Below, one piece after another: positions 20,140-29,589 of a DNA stretch of 31,637 nt. Position 1 is the stretch's first letter; every line of letters starts with the position of its first letter. This DNA comes from Larix sibirica (Eukaryota; Streptophyta; Pinopsida; Pinales; Pinaceae): contig NWUY0300003077.1 in the NCBI GenBank assembly GCA_004151065.3, positions 1 to 31,637 on the forward strand, in the 5' to 3' direction. A program made the translations under genes and the position numbers. The notes beneath the pieces are model-generated. The model saw nothing but the letters and a program-made list of their open reading frames with translations. It was not told the origin of the DNA and made no database searches.

Positions 20140-21423
20140 GTCCCCTATCACTGGTCACCTTCTGGATGAAAATGTGTTGCCATATCTTCCAACAATCCTT
20201 GGTACAAGGACATCCTTGTGTATCTACACACCCAAAATTTTCTTCCTCATCTTAATCACAATGATATTGATCACCAATCCCCCCAATACCTTCTTATCGG
20301 TGATTTTTTATATCGATGAGGCATTATGACAATGTCTCAGACATGATGATGTCGAATGGATCTTAAATTACTTCCATAGTGGAGCCTATGGTGGCCATCT
20401 TTAGGGAATTTCTACTACCCAAAATATGATCTGCGTTGGTTATTTTTGGCCAACCCTTTTTTTCAATTGTATTGTGGAATTCAAACACTATCGTAATTTC
20501 CAACTTTGTGCTCCAAAGGAAAGAACCCCTCCTACACCTCTACATCCACCTATTATTGTTGGTCCCTTTATAATTGGGAGATTGAATTCATGGAATGCAA
20601 CCCTACGTCGGTTGGTGGCCATAAATACATCATTGTGGCTATCGAATTTTTCACTAAATGGTTCAAAGATGTGCCAACCTTTAATTATACCGGGGTCACT
20701 GTGGCACATTTATTTTTCAACCACATTATCACTTGATTTGGATTCCCTTTCCAATTGGTGTTTTATCATGGTTCTCACTTCGAGGAGATCGTCTGGAAAG
20801 AACTTGTGCATCTTTTAAAATTTGAGCACCATTTTTCTTCTACCTAATATCCTTAGGGAAATGGCTAAGTTGAGGTCGTTAACAAGATCCTCAAAATCAT
20901 GCTCCAACAAATAGTGGATAAGCACAAGTATAAGTGGCATCATATGTTATTTTCAACCCTATGGGTGTATCAGAAGACAACCAAAACTGTGACGGTTTTT
21001 ACTCCCTTCCATCTCATTCATGGAGTGCAGTGTGTTCTCCCTATTGAGTGTCACATCTCTTCACTGCACCTTGTCGTCGAACTTTTTCTAGAGACTAGAA
21101 CTCTAGAACAATGATTGATTACTTTGGAACAAGCAAATTAGGATTGTCATGTAGCGCTCCAAACAATTGAAGCTACAAAGCAGCGATCAAAAGCACACTA
21201 CGACACCCACGTCCACCAATGCACATTCCGGGAATGTGACCTTGTCCTTGTATATTACCAATCCCATGATAAACTTGGAAAAGGAAAGTTAGAGTCTATG
21301 GGGAAAGGACCCTACATTTTGAAACACACCCTCGGAAAGAGGGCATACTTCCTCTCCAATATAAATGGAAAACTCTTGAGGAACCCTCACAATGGGTTGT
21401 ACCTCAAGAAATTCTATGCGTAA
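20140..21423 (+). pseudogene. Integrase, copy A
   Basis: The zinc-binding end shows HSGAYGGH but its Cys pair is lost (HYRNFQLC). The catalytic core reads IEFMECNPTSVGGHKYIIVA, FFTKWF, FYHGSHFEEIVWKEL and GNG.VEVVNKILK. The first Asp is Glu and the second is Tyr, and only the final Glu is kept. HYDTHVHQC, DLVLVYYQ and GPYILKHTL give a GPY/F-type C-terminus with no chromodomain. From about 20506 to 21423 the frame is unbroken by indels, yet it has six stops at 20734, 20845, 20854, 20866, 21112 and 21139. In this copy the GPY segment reads MGKGPY where copy B has MWYGPY. Confidence 0.85.
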
Positions 21424-21496
21424 ACCAAACAAACACTTGTTTGTTGTATCATAGTTTTCTTTTCTTGTTTTTCCATTTTTAAATTAACCTCATGGC

Positions 21497-21764
21497 TTGT
21501 TTCCTTGGTATTATCATATGGATCATCATCTTGTCATCTACATCGGTTATGCTGACAACACAAGTAGATATTATTTTAATCTTGAGTCGGTTGCGTGGGT
21601 CCTTTATTCCTCGTCACACGACTTCATCCATATGAGTCGTGTATGTATTGGTGTTTCCACCAATAACCATGAGGAATACGATGTCATGATTGGCCTCCTG
21701 GAAGATTCCCTCCATATGCGCATTTTTCGCCTTTGTGTTTATCTAAATTCCTAGTTGCTTCTTG
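21497..21764 (+). pseudogene. Second RNase H-like domain, truncated at the duplication junction (copy A)
   Basis: It has the same 85 codons as the start of the domain at 26219-26722: SVAWVLYSSSHDFIHMS and NNHEEYDVMIGLLEDS. It is cut just after the in-frame TAG (21752-21754), where the sequence meets the n at 21765. The C-terminal half, including the final Asp, is missing from this copy. Confidence 0.7.
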
Positions 21765-21765
21765 N
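21765..21765. other. Single ambiguous base at the junction of the two copies
   Basis: The only n in the window lies between the last base of copy A (21764) and the first base of copy B (21766). Its position at the exact junction suggests a join made during assembly. Confidence 0.95.
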
Positions 21766-22208
21766 CCATCGAGAACTTGACTATCCATCATTGCATCATT
21801 GATGAAGGTGCCTCCACCTGCATCATGTATACCCATGTCTAGTAGAAGCTTGGTTCCCCCAAACTGACGTCATCCCATATGACATTGAGCGCCTATGATG
21901 GTCGTGTTTCTCAACCATAAGGCCTTATCCAGAATTTATTTATCATGTTAGCAGGGAAAATAGTCTTAATTGAAATTTAGGTTTTCAATGTTGAGTTAGA
22001 TTATAACCTCCTCCTTGGGCATAGAAACATTTATTCTATGCAAGAAGTTTCCTCTATGGTTTTCAACTTTATGATGTTCCCCCATGAATGGAAGATTGTA
22101 AATCTAGATCAACTGGCCTATTATGATCCTAAGGGGCCATCTTTTCCAGATTATTTTTACCGACGGTTGACAACAACTTTGGAATCTTGTCTATTCCTTC
22201 ATTCGTGA
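21766..22208 (+). pseudogene. Retropepsin, copy B (lacks first codons)
   Basis: Same domain as 17044-17486, starting inside it at ENLTIHHC. The DEGAS site is at 21801-21815. A synonymous C-to-T at 21800 is the only difference noticed. Confidence 0.75.
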
Positions 22209-22662
22209 GTGTTAGTCTAAGCATCTTTCAAGATTATTCCTTGGTTAGGTTTTTTCAGGCCTTACCTTCCCCACCAGTGAAGGTGTAGATATCAAAGTTG
22301 TGCACTCTCTCCTATGAGAACTCTATCGCCCAACCTCAAACTACACCCTCACCCAACCAGTAGCGAGGGAACGTGTGGGGAGATACACCTATACAGCAAA
22401 TCCTATTTCTATTTCCACCTTTTGGAATAGTGACCAATCCCATGATGGTTATTCTCAATCTCTCAGGATTAACATTACCCCTCCTTGTTTGGTACCTTAC
22501 TCCACCAAACCCTCCCCCCACACTACAGGTCACCTTGACTACTATGCAACCGATTAGTACTTCCAAGTATCCACCTCCTGGAGTCATGAACGAAGCCCCA
22601 CCCGCCACCCAACCTCCTCCCAAATAGAAGGTTGGGGGGGTCCAAGAATGCAATGACACAAG

Positions 22663-22982
22663 CTACTCTAATCCATGTCATGAATCCCCCTCCTCCTTCC
22701 ATGGCTCAAGCACCACCACCATGTGTTGTGTGCAATGTCTTGGGTCACACCAGCTAGTAGTGTTTGGAATTTCCCACCTTACATACTCACCTTGAATCAA
22801 CATAAGAGAAAACCGATGAGAACACTCTAGTTGTACATCTCCCTAGTGCTCCCAAGCAGTGCAATAAGTCCCCGTGCACCAACCATTCCTATGCATTGTG
22901 TGGCCTTTACGATCACTACTCACATCATTGTACTAATCTCCCCTAATTTATATCCATCTTGGCTGATTTGTCTTGAATCTCT
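22663..22982 (+). pseudogene. Protease-RT linker with zinc knuckles, copy B
   Basis: Identical by eye to 17941-18260. The two knuckle motifs fall at 22722-22763 and 22890-22931, with the same double TAG and the same Cys-to-Tyr change. A22640G lies just upstream. Confidence 0.6.
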
Positions 22983-23042
22983 CTAGAGTACCAAGTCACC
23001 ACCATTAAGGAAGTCCCTCCTCCGGCATCATCTTTAGATGGG

Positions 23043-24212
23043 ATGACCAACATCTATTACATGTCATCCTCCAATGAGGCTTCCACGTCATCCCATACAA
23101 CTACAAGTGTGTCAATGAGCACAAATCCCTTTCATCTATCTATTCGATCCTTTCGAAGCAATGAGGAGATTCTCGAATCCCTTGTAAAACTAGAATTCCC
23201 TTGGAATGACATGCACCATCACGCATAATTCATTCTAGAGGAACCTGCTTTTCCTTCTCCATCTTCAGATTAGTTCTACAATGATTTGAAAGACTTTGTT
23301 CCTCATGGTAACGTTGATTGGTTCAAAAATTCGATCCCAACCCTGAATTCCTTTAAAGAAGGTAATATGGCCAATATCTCTCCCACCATTTAGGTGGACA
23401 TTTCGGCTAAACCAGGTGTGACCGAGAACTTCCTCTTATGTGCTTTTTGTACTCCTAAAGAGATATTTGCCTCTTATAAGGCATTATTTCAAAGGTTTCG
23501 TGATGTTTTTTCTTGGTCCTATGCTTAGATGCCTAGAATTGACCCCACCATTTTTAACATTGTATTGATACATGGCCTAATGTCACACCAGTGCACCAAA
23601 ATCAAATACATATTCACCCTTTGAAAGTGCCGACCATTAAAGCTGAGATCGACAAGTTGTGCAAAGTTGTATTCATTTATCCTATTGAATACACCACTCG
23701 GATATCTAACCCCATTCCAGTAAAAAAAAAGGTGCCATACATGTTTGTATAGAATTCTAAGATCTAAATATGGCATGTACCAAAGACTATCATCCCACCC
23801 CCTTCATCGAGCAAGTACCCCCTTCATCGAGCAATTCATTGATGATTTCACTAAGCATGAGGTTCTTTTCTTTATGGATGGATTCTCGGGGTATAACCAT
23901 ATTCAAATCCACCAACATGATCAATATTAAACCGCCTTCACCACGCTGTGGGGAGATTTCACTTACAGAGTCATGAATTTCAGGATCAAGAACATTAGAG
24001 CCACATTCCAGCATTCCATGTCATATTTCTATGATGATCTGGTACACATTATCCTCGCATACTTGGACGAACTCATGGCATGTTCCAAGAAATGCTTGCA
24101 TAATCTCAAGGACCTTCATCATGTGTTCCTCCGATGTCGTAAATATAGCATTCACTTGAACCCTCTCAATTGTGTATTTTTCACTCCTATGGATCAATTG
24201 AGGGACTCATGA
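23043..24212 (+). pseudogene. Reverse transcriptase, copy B
   Basis: Identical by eye to 18321-19490, with the same YLDE replacement, the same poly(A) frameshift at 23722-23730 and the same 20-bp duplication at 23797-23836. Shared disabling mutations show that the two copies separated, or were artificially doubled, long after the element died. Confidence 0.85.
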
Positions 24213-24346
24213 TTTATCAAAAAGGGATCATTGTCGATCCTTTGAACGTTCAATCCATCATTGACCTTCCCCCTCCAAGGACCTTGTCCCAATTCCAAAG
24301 TATTCAACGCAAGGAAAAATTACACTGATTCATATCGTATTATGCC

Positions 24347-24852
24347 ATGATAGTTCATGGATTCTTGCATTTTCTTCCCTCCAACATTCCTTTCATTTGG
24401 GACAAACAAGCACAAGCATATTTTGATGCATTGAAAGAGGCTCTTACTTCCACTCCCTTGGTTTACCCTCCATATTTTACAAAGGATTTCATTCTCTACA
24501 TCTCAGCATTTGATTATTCTGTCACCAGAGTGCTCGTCAAAGAGGATACTGCTCGCTGGGAGCACGACATATACTACATAAGTAAGAACTTGTCCAGTCC
24601 ACCTCTCTCATACCCCCATGAGGAAAATATAGCCTTAGCCATCATCATTTCTATTCAGAAGCTTTTCCATTACATACTTATGAGTAGAACCAAATTTATT
24701 GCAAAGTCGAACCCAATGTTATATCTCTTGAATTGATGCCCTATCCAGGGTCAATTTGTCAAATGGATCGTTATCCTATAAGAGTATGACATCGATTTTG
24801 TAACCACCAAGGATTTGGATTTAGTGCAGCTCATCACAGATTTACCATCTAC
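24347..24852 (+). pseudogene. gypsy-type RNase H, copy B
   Basis: Identical by eye to 19625-20130. Same catalytic blocks (SAFDYSV, HEENIAL) and the same stop after 129 codons. Confidence 0.8.
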
Positions 24853-24861
24853 TTTCCCATC

Positions 24862-26145
24862 GTCCCCTATCACTGGTCACCTTCTGGATGAAAATGTGTT
24901 GCCATATCTTCCAACAATCCTTGGTACAAGGACATCCTTGTGTATCTACACACCCAAAATTTTCTTCCTCATCTTAATCACAATGATATTGATCACCAAT
25001 CCCCCCAATACCTTCTTATCGGTGATTTTTTATATCGATGAGGCATTATGACAATGTCTCAGACATGATGATGTCGAATGGATCTTAAATTACTTCCATA
25101 GTGGAGCCTATGGTGGCCATCTTTAGGGAATTTCTACTACCCAAAATATGATCTGCGTTGGTTATTTTTGGCCAACCCTTTTTTTCAATTGTATTGTGGA
25201 ATTCAAACACTATCGTAATTTCCAACTTTGTGCTCCAAAGGAAAGAACCCCTCCTACACCTCTACATCCACCTATTATTGTTGGTCCCTTTATAATTGGG
25301 AGATTGAATTCATGGAATGCAACCCTACGTCGGTTGGTGGCCATAAATACATCATTGTGGCTATCGAATTTTTCACTAAATGGTTCAAAGATGTGCCAAC
25401 CTTTAATTATACCGGGGTCACTGTGGCACATTTATTTTTCAACCACATTATCACTTGATTTGGATTCCCTTTCCAATTGGTGTTTTATCATGGTTCTCAC
25501 TTCGAGGAGATCGTCTGGAAAGAACTTGTGCATCTTTTAAAATTTGAGCACCATTTTTCTTCTACCTAATATCCTTAGGGAAATGGCTAAGTTGAGGTCG
25601 TTAACAAGATCCTCAAAATCATGCTCCAACAAATAGTGGATAAGCACAAGTATAAGTGGCATCATATGTTATTTTCAACCCTATGGGTGTATCAGAAGAC
25701 AACCAAAACTGTGACGGTTTTTACTCCCTTCCATCTCATTCATGGAGTGCAGTGTGTTCTCCCTATTGAGTGTCACATCTCTTCACTGCACCTTGTCGTC
25801 GAACTTTTTCTAGAGACTAGAACTCTAGAACAATGATTGATTACTTTGGAACAAGCAAATTAGGATTGTCATGTAGCGCTCCAAACAATTGAAGCTACAA
25901 AGCAGCGATCAAAAGCACACTACGACACCCACGTCCACCAATGCACATTCCGGGAATGTGACCTTGTCCTTGTATATTACCAAATGCATGATAAACTTGG
26001 AAAAGGAAAGCTAGAGTCTATGTGGTACGGACCCTACATTTTGAAACACACCCTCGGAAAGAGGGCATACTTCCTCTCCAATATAAATGGAAAACTCTTG
26101 AGGAACCCTCACAATGGGTTGTACCTCAAGAAATTCTATGCGTAA
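24862..26145 (+). pseudogene. Integrase, copy B
   Basis: Same as 20140-21423, with the same six stops and the same lost Asp residues. It differs in a 45-bp patch (25984-26028) that gives VYYQMHDKLGKGKLESMWYG followed by PY. This includes the Trp and GPY of the family, so copy B is the more conserved version at this place. It ends with LKKFYA and TAA 26143-26145. Confidence 0.85.
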
Positions 26146-26218
26146 ACCAAACAAACACTTGTTTGTTGTATCATAGTTTTCTTTTCTTGTTTTTCCATTT
26201 TTAAATTAACCTCATGGC

Positions 26219-26722
26219 TTGTTTCCTTGGTATTATCATATGGATCATCATCTTGTCATCTACATCGGTTATGCTGACAACACAAGTAGATATTATTTTA
26301 ATCTTGAGTCGGTTGCGTGGGTCCTTTATTCCTCGTCACACGACTTCATCCATATGAGTCGTGTATGTATTGGTGTTTCCACCAATAACCATGAGGAATA
26401 CGATGTCATGATTGGCCTCCTGGAAGATTCCCTCCATATGCGCATTTTTCGCCTTTGTGTTTATCTAAATTCCTAGTTGCTTCTTGTACAGTTGAATAAT
26501 TGTTATTGGGTACGTGATCCTTGTCTTTTTAGAAATTTCTTATGCACTAGACAATTGGTTACACTGTTTGAATCCATTACATTCATCCATGTTCCTAGGA
26601 GTCTCAATAGTGTACTAGACCAGATGGCTAATGACATTCTAAATTGGCACATTCATCATCAATATCAAGGAAATAAATCATTCATATCCATTCATAATCA
26701 TTTTGCATTCACATGTACATAA
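26219..26722 (+). pseudogene. Second RNase H-like domain downstream of integrase
   Basis: The reading frame of 168 codons has one in-frame TAG (26474-26476). It reads IGYADNTSRYYFNLESVAWV, HMSRVCIGVSTNNHEEYDVM, LCVYLNS, then LLLVQLNNCYWVRDP, FESITFIHVPRSLNSVLDQM and ANDILNW. The 'NN..EY..MIGLL', 'V.L.S.LLV.QLN' and 'HVPR..N...D.MAN' blocks match RVT_3/archaeal-type RNase H. The first Asp is uncertain, the Glu and the last Asp are visible, and the middle Asp reads Asn. It starts 73 bases after the integrase stop in another frame, so it would be a separate ORF or reached by frameshifting. Plant Tat elements often carry such a second RNase H, but as far as I know usually before integrase. Confidence 0.65.
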
Positions 26723-27379
26723 ATATTTGCATAACCATAACATCATCATCATAATAAAGGCTCATGTAAATAAAAAAATTCATTCACGTGCATATATATA
26801 TAAGCATTTGTCCAAAATATAGGAATGTTTACATTAAGGAGCCCTAATAGCTCTATAAAACTGATATATCAATCAAAAAATCCCATTCCCATAGCATGGG
26901 GGGAATCTCTACAAGCTATTGACTAGTCGTCAAGTTAGTATGAGGAGTCCTCAATCTCCTCATCATCATTGTCGGGTCCTATACGGGGTATGTCTCCTTG
27001 CATCAGGTCTTGAATCCCCTAGGCCGCCATAGATTTATGACACATGATCTGATGCCACTCAAGGGGTTCCTGGTAGCACACTATGATCAACTCATCATCC
27101 AAATGCTTCCATCCATCGTTAGTTTCCCTCAATTAGTTGATCTTTGTCTCGGCAGAGTCCCTCTAGGATCACCTTGGTACTCCTCCTCCTACGTTGTGCT
27201 CAAGGTGCAGGTTCGAGTCCCTCGACCTTGCCACGTCGTCTCTAAAAATTAGTTGGGGGCATAGGACCCACATCTGCACACACATATTACGATTCATCAG
27301 TACCATAATCACATATAAATTTAGCTAACATTTATGCTAGTGTTGTAAACACATCAATGATCATAATGCATCAATCATA
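26723..27379. other. Post-pol spacer of the retrotransposon, no gene assigned
   Basis: The first 150 bases are AT-rich with a short ATATATATATA run near 26790. From about 26900 composition becomes more balanced and may contain the degraded C-terminal part of the antisense PMD-like gene to its right, but I could not place a domain. GGTTCGAGTCC at 27210-27220 matches a tRNA B-box consensus but has no tRNA around it. Confidence 0.35.
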
Positions 27380-28175
27380 CATATCTTTGGGCCCCCAGGC
27401 CTAGCCGGGAGGATATGATAGCTCTAGGCCGCCCCTGAAGTCCATCCCTACATAATGTTAGTCCTCGGTGACTACTAAGAGCTACCTCCACTATGTAAAT
27501 AATCCTTGACTGAAGATACTACCTACAGCACTGTCCCCCTCTCAAATCATCATCTTACCCCATCAGCGCATCCTGGGATTCATAGGCCCACTATCTCGTA
27601 CTATGATGTGAGGTCGCAGTGTAGGCACTCTCTCAAAAAAGAATGCACAGATAAAAGTGGCGAACCCAAAGTCACCGGTGTGTTGATTGTAGTGGTTCAG
27701 CTGGAACTGAACCACTGTTAGGAAAACCTGGGCCCAGCCAAAGTAGTTCCTCGCCGGCACTTGCTCTACCATGAGAATCTAACTGCTAGAGATCTCATGG
27801 ATCCCACTTGATCCAAGTACTCAATACAACTCCTACCATAATTTCCCGTGTATCTGGGATCTCTATTTCCGCCATGATTATGGAGGATCCATGTAACTGC
27901 ATGCCATCCACATAGTGACGAGCCATAATATCCTCCATGTCTAGATACAGTGGATGCGCAGGTTTGATATTGCATATGAGCCCCAGTCGTAGGAGGCCTA
28001 TCATGAAGTACACGTCCTATAGAGTGAGCTCTATGCGCTCATCCTATATTATGAAATCTCCAGCATCGCAATCCTAGTACTCAATAATCTTGTTCAACAG
28101 TAGTCTTGTCGATCTCATTAAATGGTTCTCAATGAACTTGAGCAACCCATATCGTGAAGGGCTATCTCTAACAAG
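27380..28175 (-). pseudogene. Antisense plant-mobile-domain-like gene (extra ORF of the retrotransposon)
   Basis: On the minus strand, consecutive fragments read GLLKFIENHLMRSTRLLLNK, DCDAGDFII, DERIELTL, DVYFMIGLLRLGLI, HMVEQVPARNYFGWAQVF, GDFGFATFICAFFFERVP and YVGMDFRGGLELSYPPG. The 'LTL.DV..+.GL...G' core and the later 'Y.GMDFRG..ELP.PPG' block are typical of the PMD-related proteins carried by plant transposons. Stops (mostly TAG) and a few frame changes break it. Opposite-strand extra ORFs between pol and the 3' LTR are known from Tat-group elements, which fits its place after the second RNase H. The host PMD genes are an alternative source. Confidence 0.6.
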
Positions 28176-28358
28176 TTGACCAATGCATATATCTCGCCTG
28201 ATGTTTTCAACATCCCTCTCCCTCCATTTCACCCTCACCTTTCATTCCATCATCAAAAGGATCAATCAATATTTAAAATCAACATTTTGACTAAGGTCAG
28301 TAGCTTTCTCAACAAAAGTTGTGATCTAGGTTGCACCTGGTCAAGGGAAACTAGCAAG

Positions 28359-28595
28359 CTCATATCAAGAAGTGTAGACCATAAGTGTACTCAATTTGAA
28401 TCAATTGATCACTTTATTAAATACTATTTATTACATTTGCATACCAAATTGATCTTGAACTTCATCCAATTCAAAATTTGACTCATCAATATCAAAATTT
28501 GTATCCAACCCTTCAAAATCATCAAAAGGATTTCCCATATCAACATATGGGATTTCTAGCACTAAGACATCATCAATATAAATCATACGACCATG
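28359..28595. repeat. Diverged repeat of 11910-12163
   Basis: Direct repeat of the segment to the left of the putative LTR, covering the transposase tail and about 70 bases beyond its stop. Roughly 10 percent of compared bases differ, so these are separate old copies and not a target-site duplication. Confidence 0.8.
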
Positions 28596-28600
28596 TGGGC
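28431..28600 (-). pseudogene. CACTA transposase acidic C-terminal tail
   Basis: The frame reads NYNPTISPHGRMIYIDDVLV, then EIPYVDMGNPFDDFEGLD, and ends after DQFGMQM at TAA 28431-28433. The similarity to the tail at 11983-12163 is in the coding frame, with amino acids kept better than third positions, which suggests that it was once translated. It is joined on its right to the DUF4216 region through a charged linker (YEEDVREQEDAMLDEKKN) with a frame change. Confidence 0.65.
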
Positions 28601-28689
28601 TAATAGTTGGATTGTAATTTCATTCTTCTTTTCATCTAACATTGCGTCTTCTTGCTCTCTTACATCTTCTTCATAACGTCTTCTCCAGG

Positions 28690-28990
28690 AAAAATATATT
28701 TTATAGGGCTTCTTCTTGGATAAAATCTAACAACAAAATCTATCTAGCACATGTGAATAAAATATCTGCTCACATTGACTTGAAAGTACATAGGGATCTG
28801 TATTCATCTCATACCTAGTAGTATTAATCATGGTAAACCCATTATCATTATCAGCAACAGTCCTTTCATCACCTTGTAACAACAATGTGTACCACCTAAC
28901 CTTAAAGAGAACAATTTGAAGGATTTAAAGTCTATATCTAGGATATCTTCCAAATATCCATAATATCTCAAATCATATGTGGTCAGATGT
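28690..28990 (-). pseudogene. DUF4216 domain of CACTA transposase
   Basis: The minus strand reads LRYYGYLEDILDIDFKSFKL, then after a one-base shift LFKVRWYTLLLQGDERTVAD, NGFTMINTTRYEMNTDPYVL and SSQCEQIFYSHV. The 'YYG.L.DI..+.......LFK..W', 'VN/IN....', and 'DP+.L..Q..Q.FY' sequence of blocks is diagnostic of DUF4216, found C-terminal to the transposase core of plant CACTA elements. Stops and one indel break it. Confidence 0.75.
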
Positions 28991-29589
28991 TTGTCAACCC
29001 ACTAGGAAATATTAATAACTTGAAATTTTGCAATTATCCCACTATCACAGGTTTTATTTTTATCATCCAAATGTTCGGTGTGATATTTTATGCCATTACA
29101 CCACATAGCTTTGTGATATTTCATTTGCATGCTTGACATGTTATAAATGCATTTTCATGAATTCATAACTATATATATAACATAATTTGAGGGACAAAAA
29201 AAGACAAAACAAAAATAAGAATTAAAATCTAAAAATAAACGGTAAATGCTTACATTTCTATCTTTTGCACCATATGCTAGATCAATTTCCTTCTACATCA
29301 AATTCATATCATTATCCATATAATCTCTTCTAATCAACTTGGCCACCCAATCCATGATAAGCTATGGTAAAATTTGTTGCATTGCTCTATCCATATCTTC
29401 ATCTATTCAAGATTATTTGCAATGTATAAATGCATTGCATCTCACTCTCCAGTACGTGTATGAAGAAAAAAATAGATTTAGTTATCAACCAAGCTTAAAT
29501 AATTATGTTAGAAAATAGTATTAGTTACAATAAACTTTAAATATTCATTTCACCGTTATCCATCTACTTTTCCCCAATGACACATCCCC

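Larger units (their letters stand above)
17044..21764. repeat. Copy A of a 4,721-bp near-identical direct repeat
   Basis: Every position I compared in this segment recurs 4,722 bases to the right. The left edge lies inside the protease and the right edge inside the second RNase H, so the edges respect no element boundary. Noticed differences from copy B are C17078/T21800, A17918/G22640, and seven bases between 21262 and 21306. The unique left part of the retrotransposon joins this copy. Confidence 0.95.
21766..26486. repeat. Copy B of the 4,721-bp near-identical direct repeat
   Basis: Collinear with 17044-21764 at a constant offset of 4,722, including all the shared stops, indels and small tandem duplications. 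The unique right part of the retrotransposon (rest of the second RNase H, antisense gene) joins this copy only. Unique-left plus copy A, then copy B plus unique-right, is the pattern of two overlapping sequence ends placed side by side. Confidence 0.95.
12164..28358 (+). mobile_element. Ty3/gypsy LTR retrotransposon (Tat/OTA-like), degenerate, with a 4.7-kb internal duplication
   Basis: The order is a probable 5' LTR, a leader of about 1.8 kb, gag, protease, a zinc-knuckle linker, RT, RNase H, integrase with a GPY/F-type end, a second RNase H-like domain and an antisense PMD-like gene. RT upstream of integrase makes it Ty3/gypsy. The absence of a chromodomain, the pre-RT block ending DVFSWSY..MP, the second RNase H and the antisense extra ORF all point to the Tat group of plant non-chromoviruses. 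Every coding part has stops or frameshifts. No 3' LTR is found. Without the duplicated 4.7 kb the element would be about 11.5 kb plus the missing LTR. Confidence 0.8.

Noticed and set aside
21766-26722. A second, independent insertion of the same retrotransposon
   Set aside because: Copy B starts inside protease, has no LTR or gag, and shares every disabling mutation with copy A. An independent insertion would have its own ends and its own decay.
27201-27240. Possible tRNA gene or tRNA-derived SINE, from GGTTCGAGTCC at 27210-27220
   Set aside because: The B-box word is perfect, but the five bases on each side do not form a T-arm stem, there is no A-box at the right distance and no acceptor stem.
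27380-28175. An intact host plant-mobile-domain gene
   Set aside because: Several in-frame stops and frame changes break it, no intron signals explain them, and its position inside the retrotransposon fits a transposon-borne copy.
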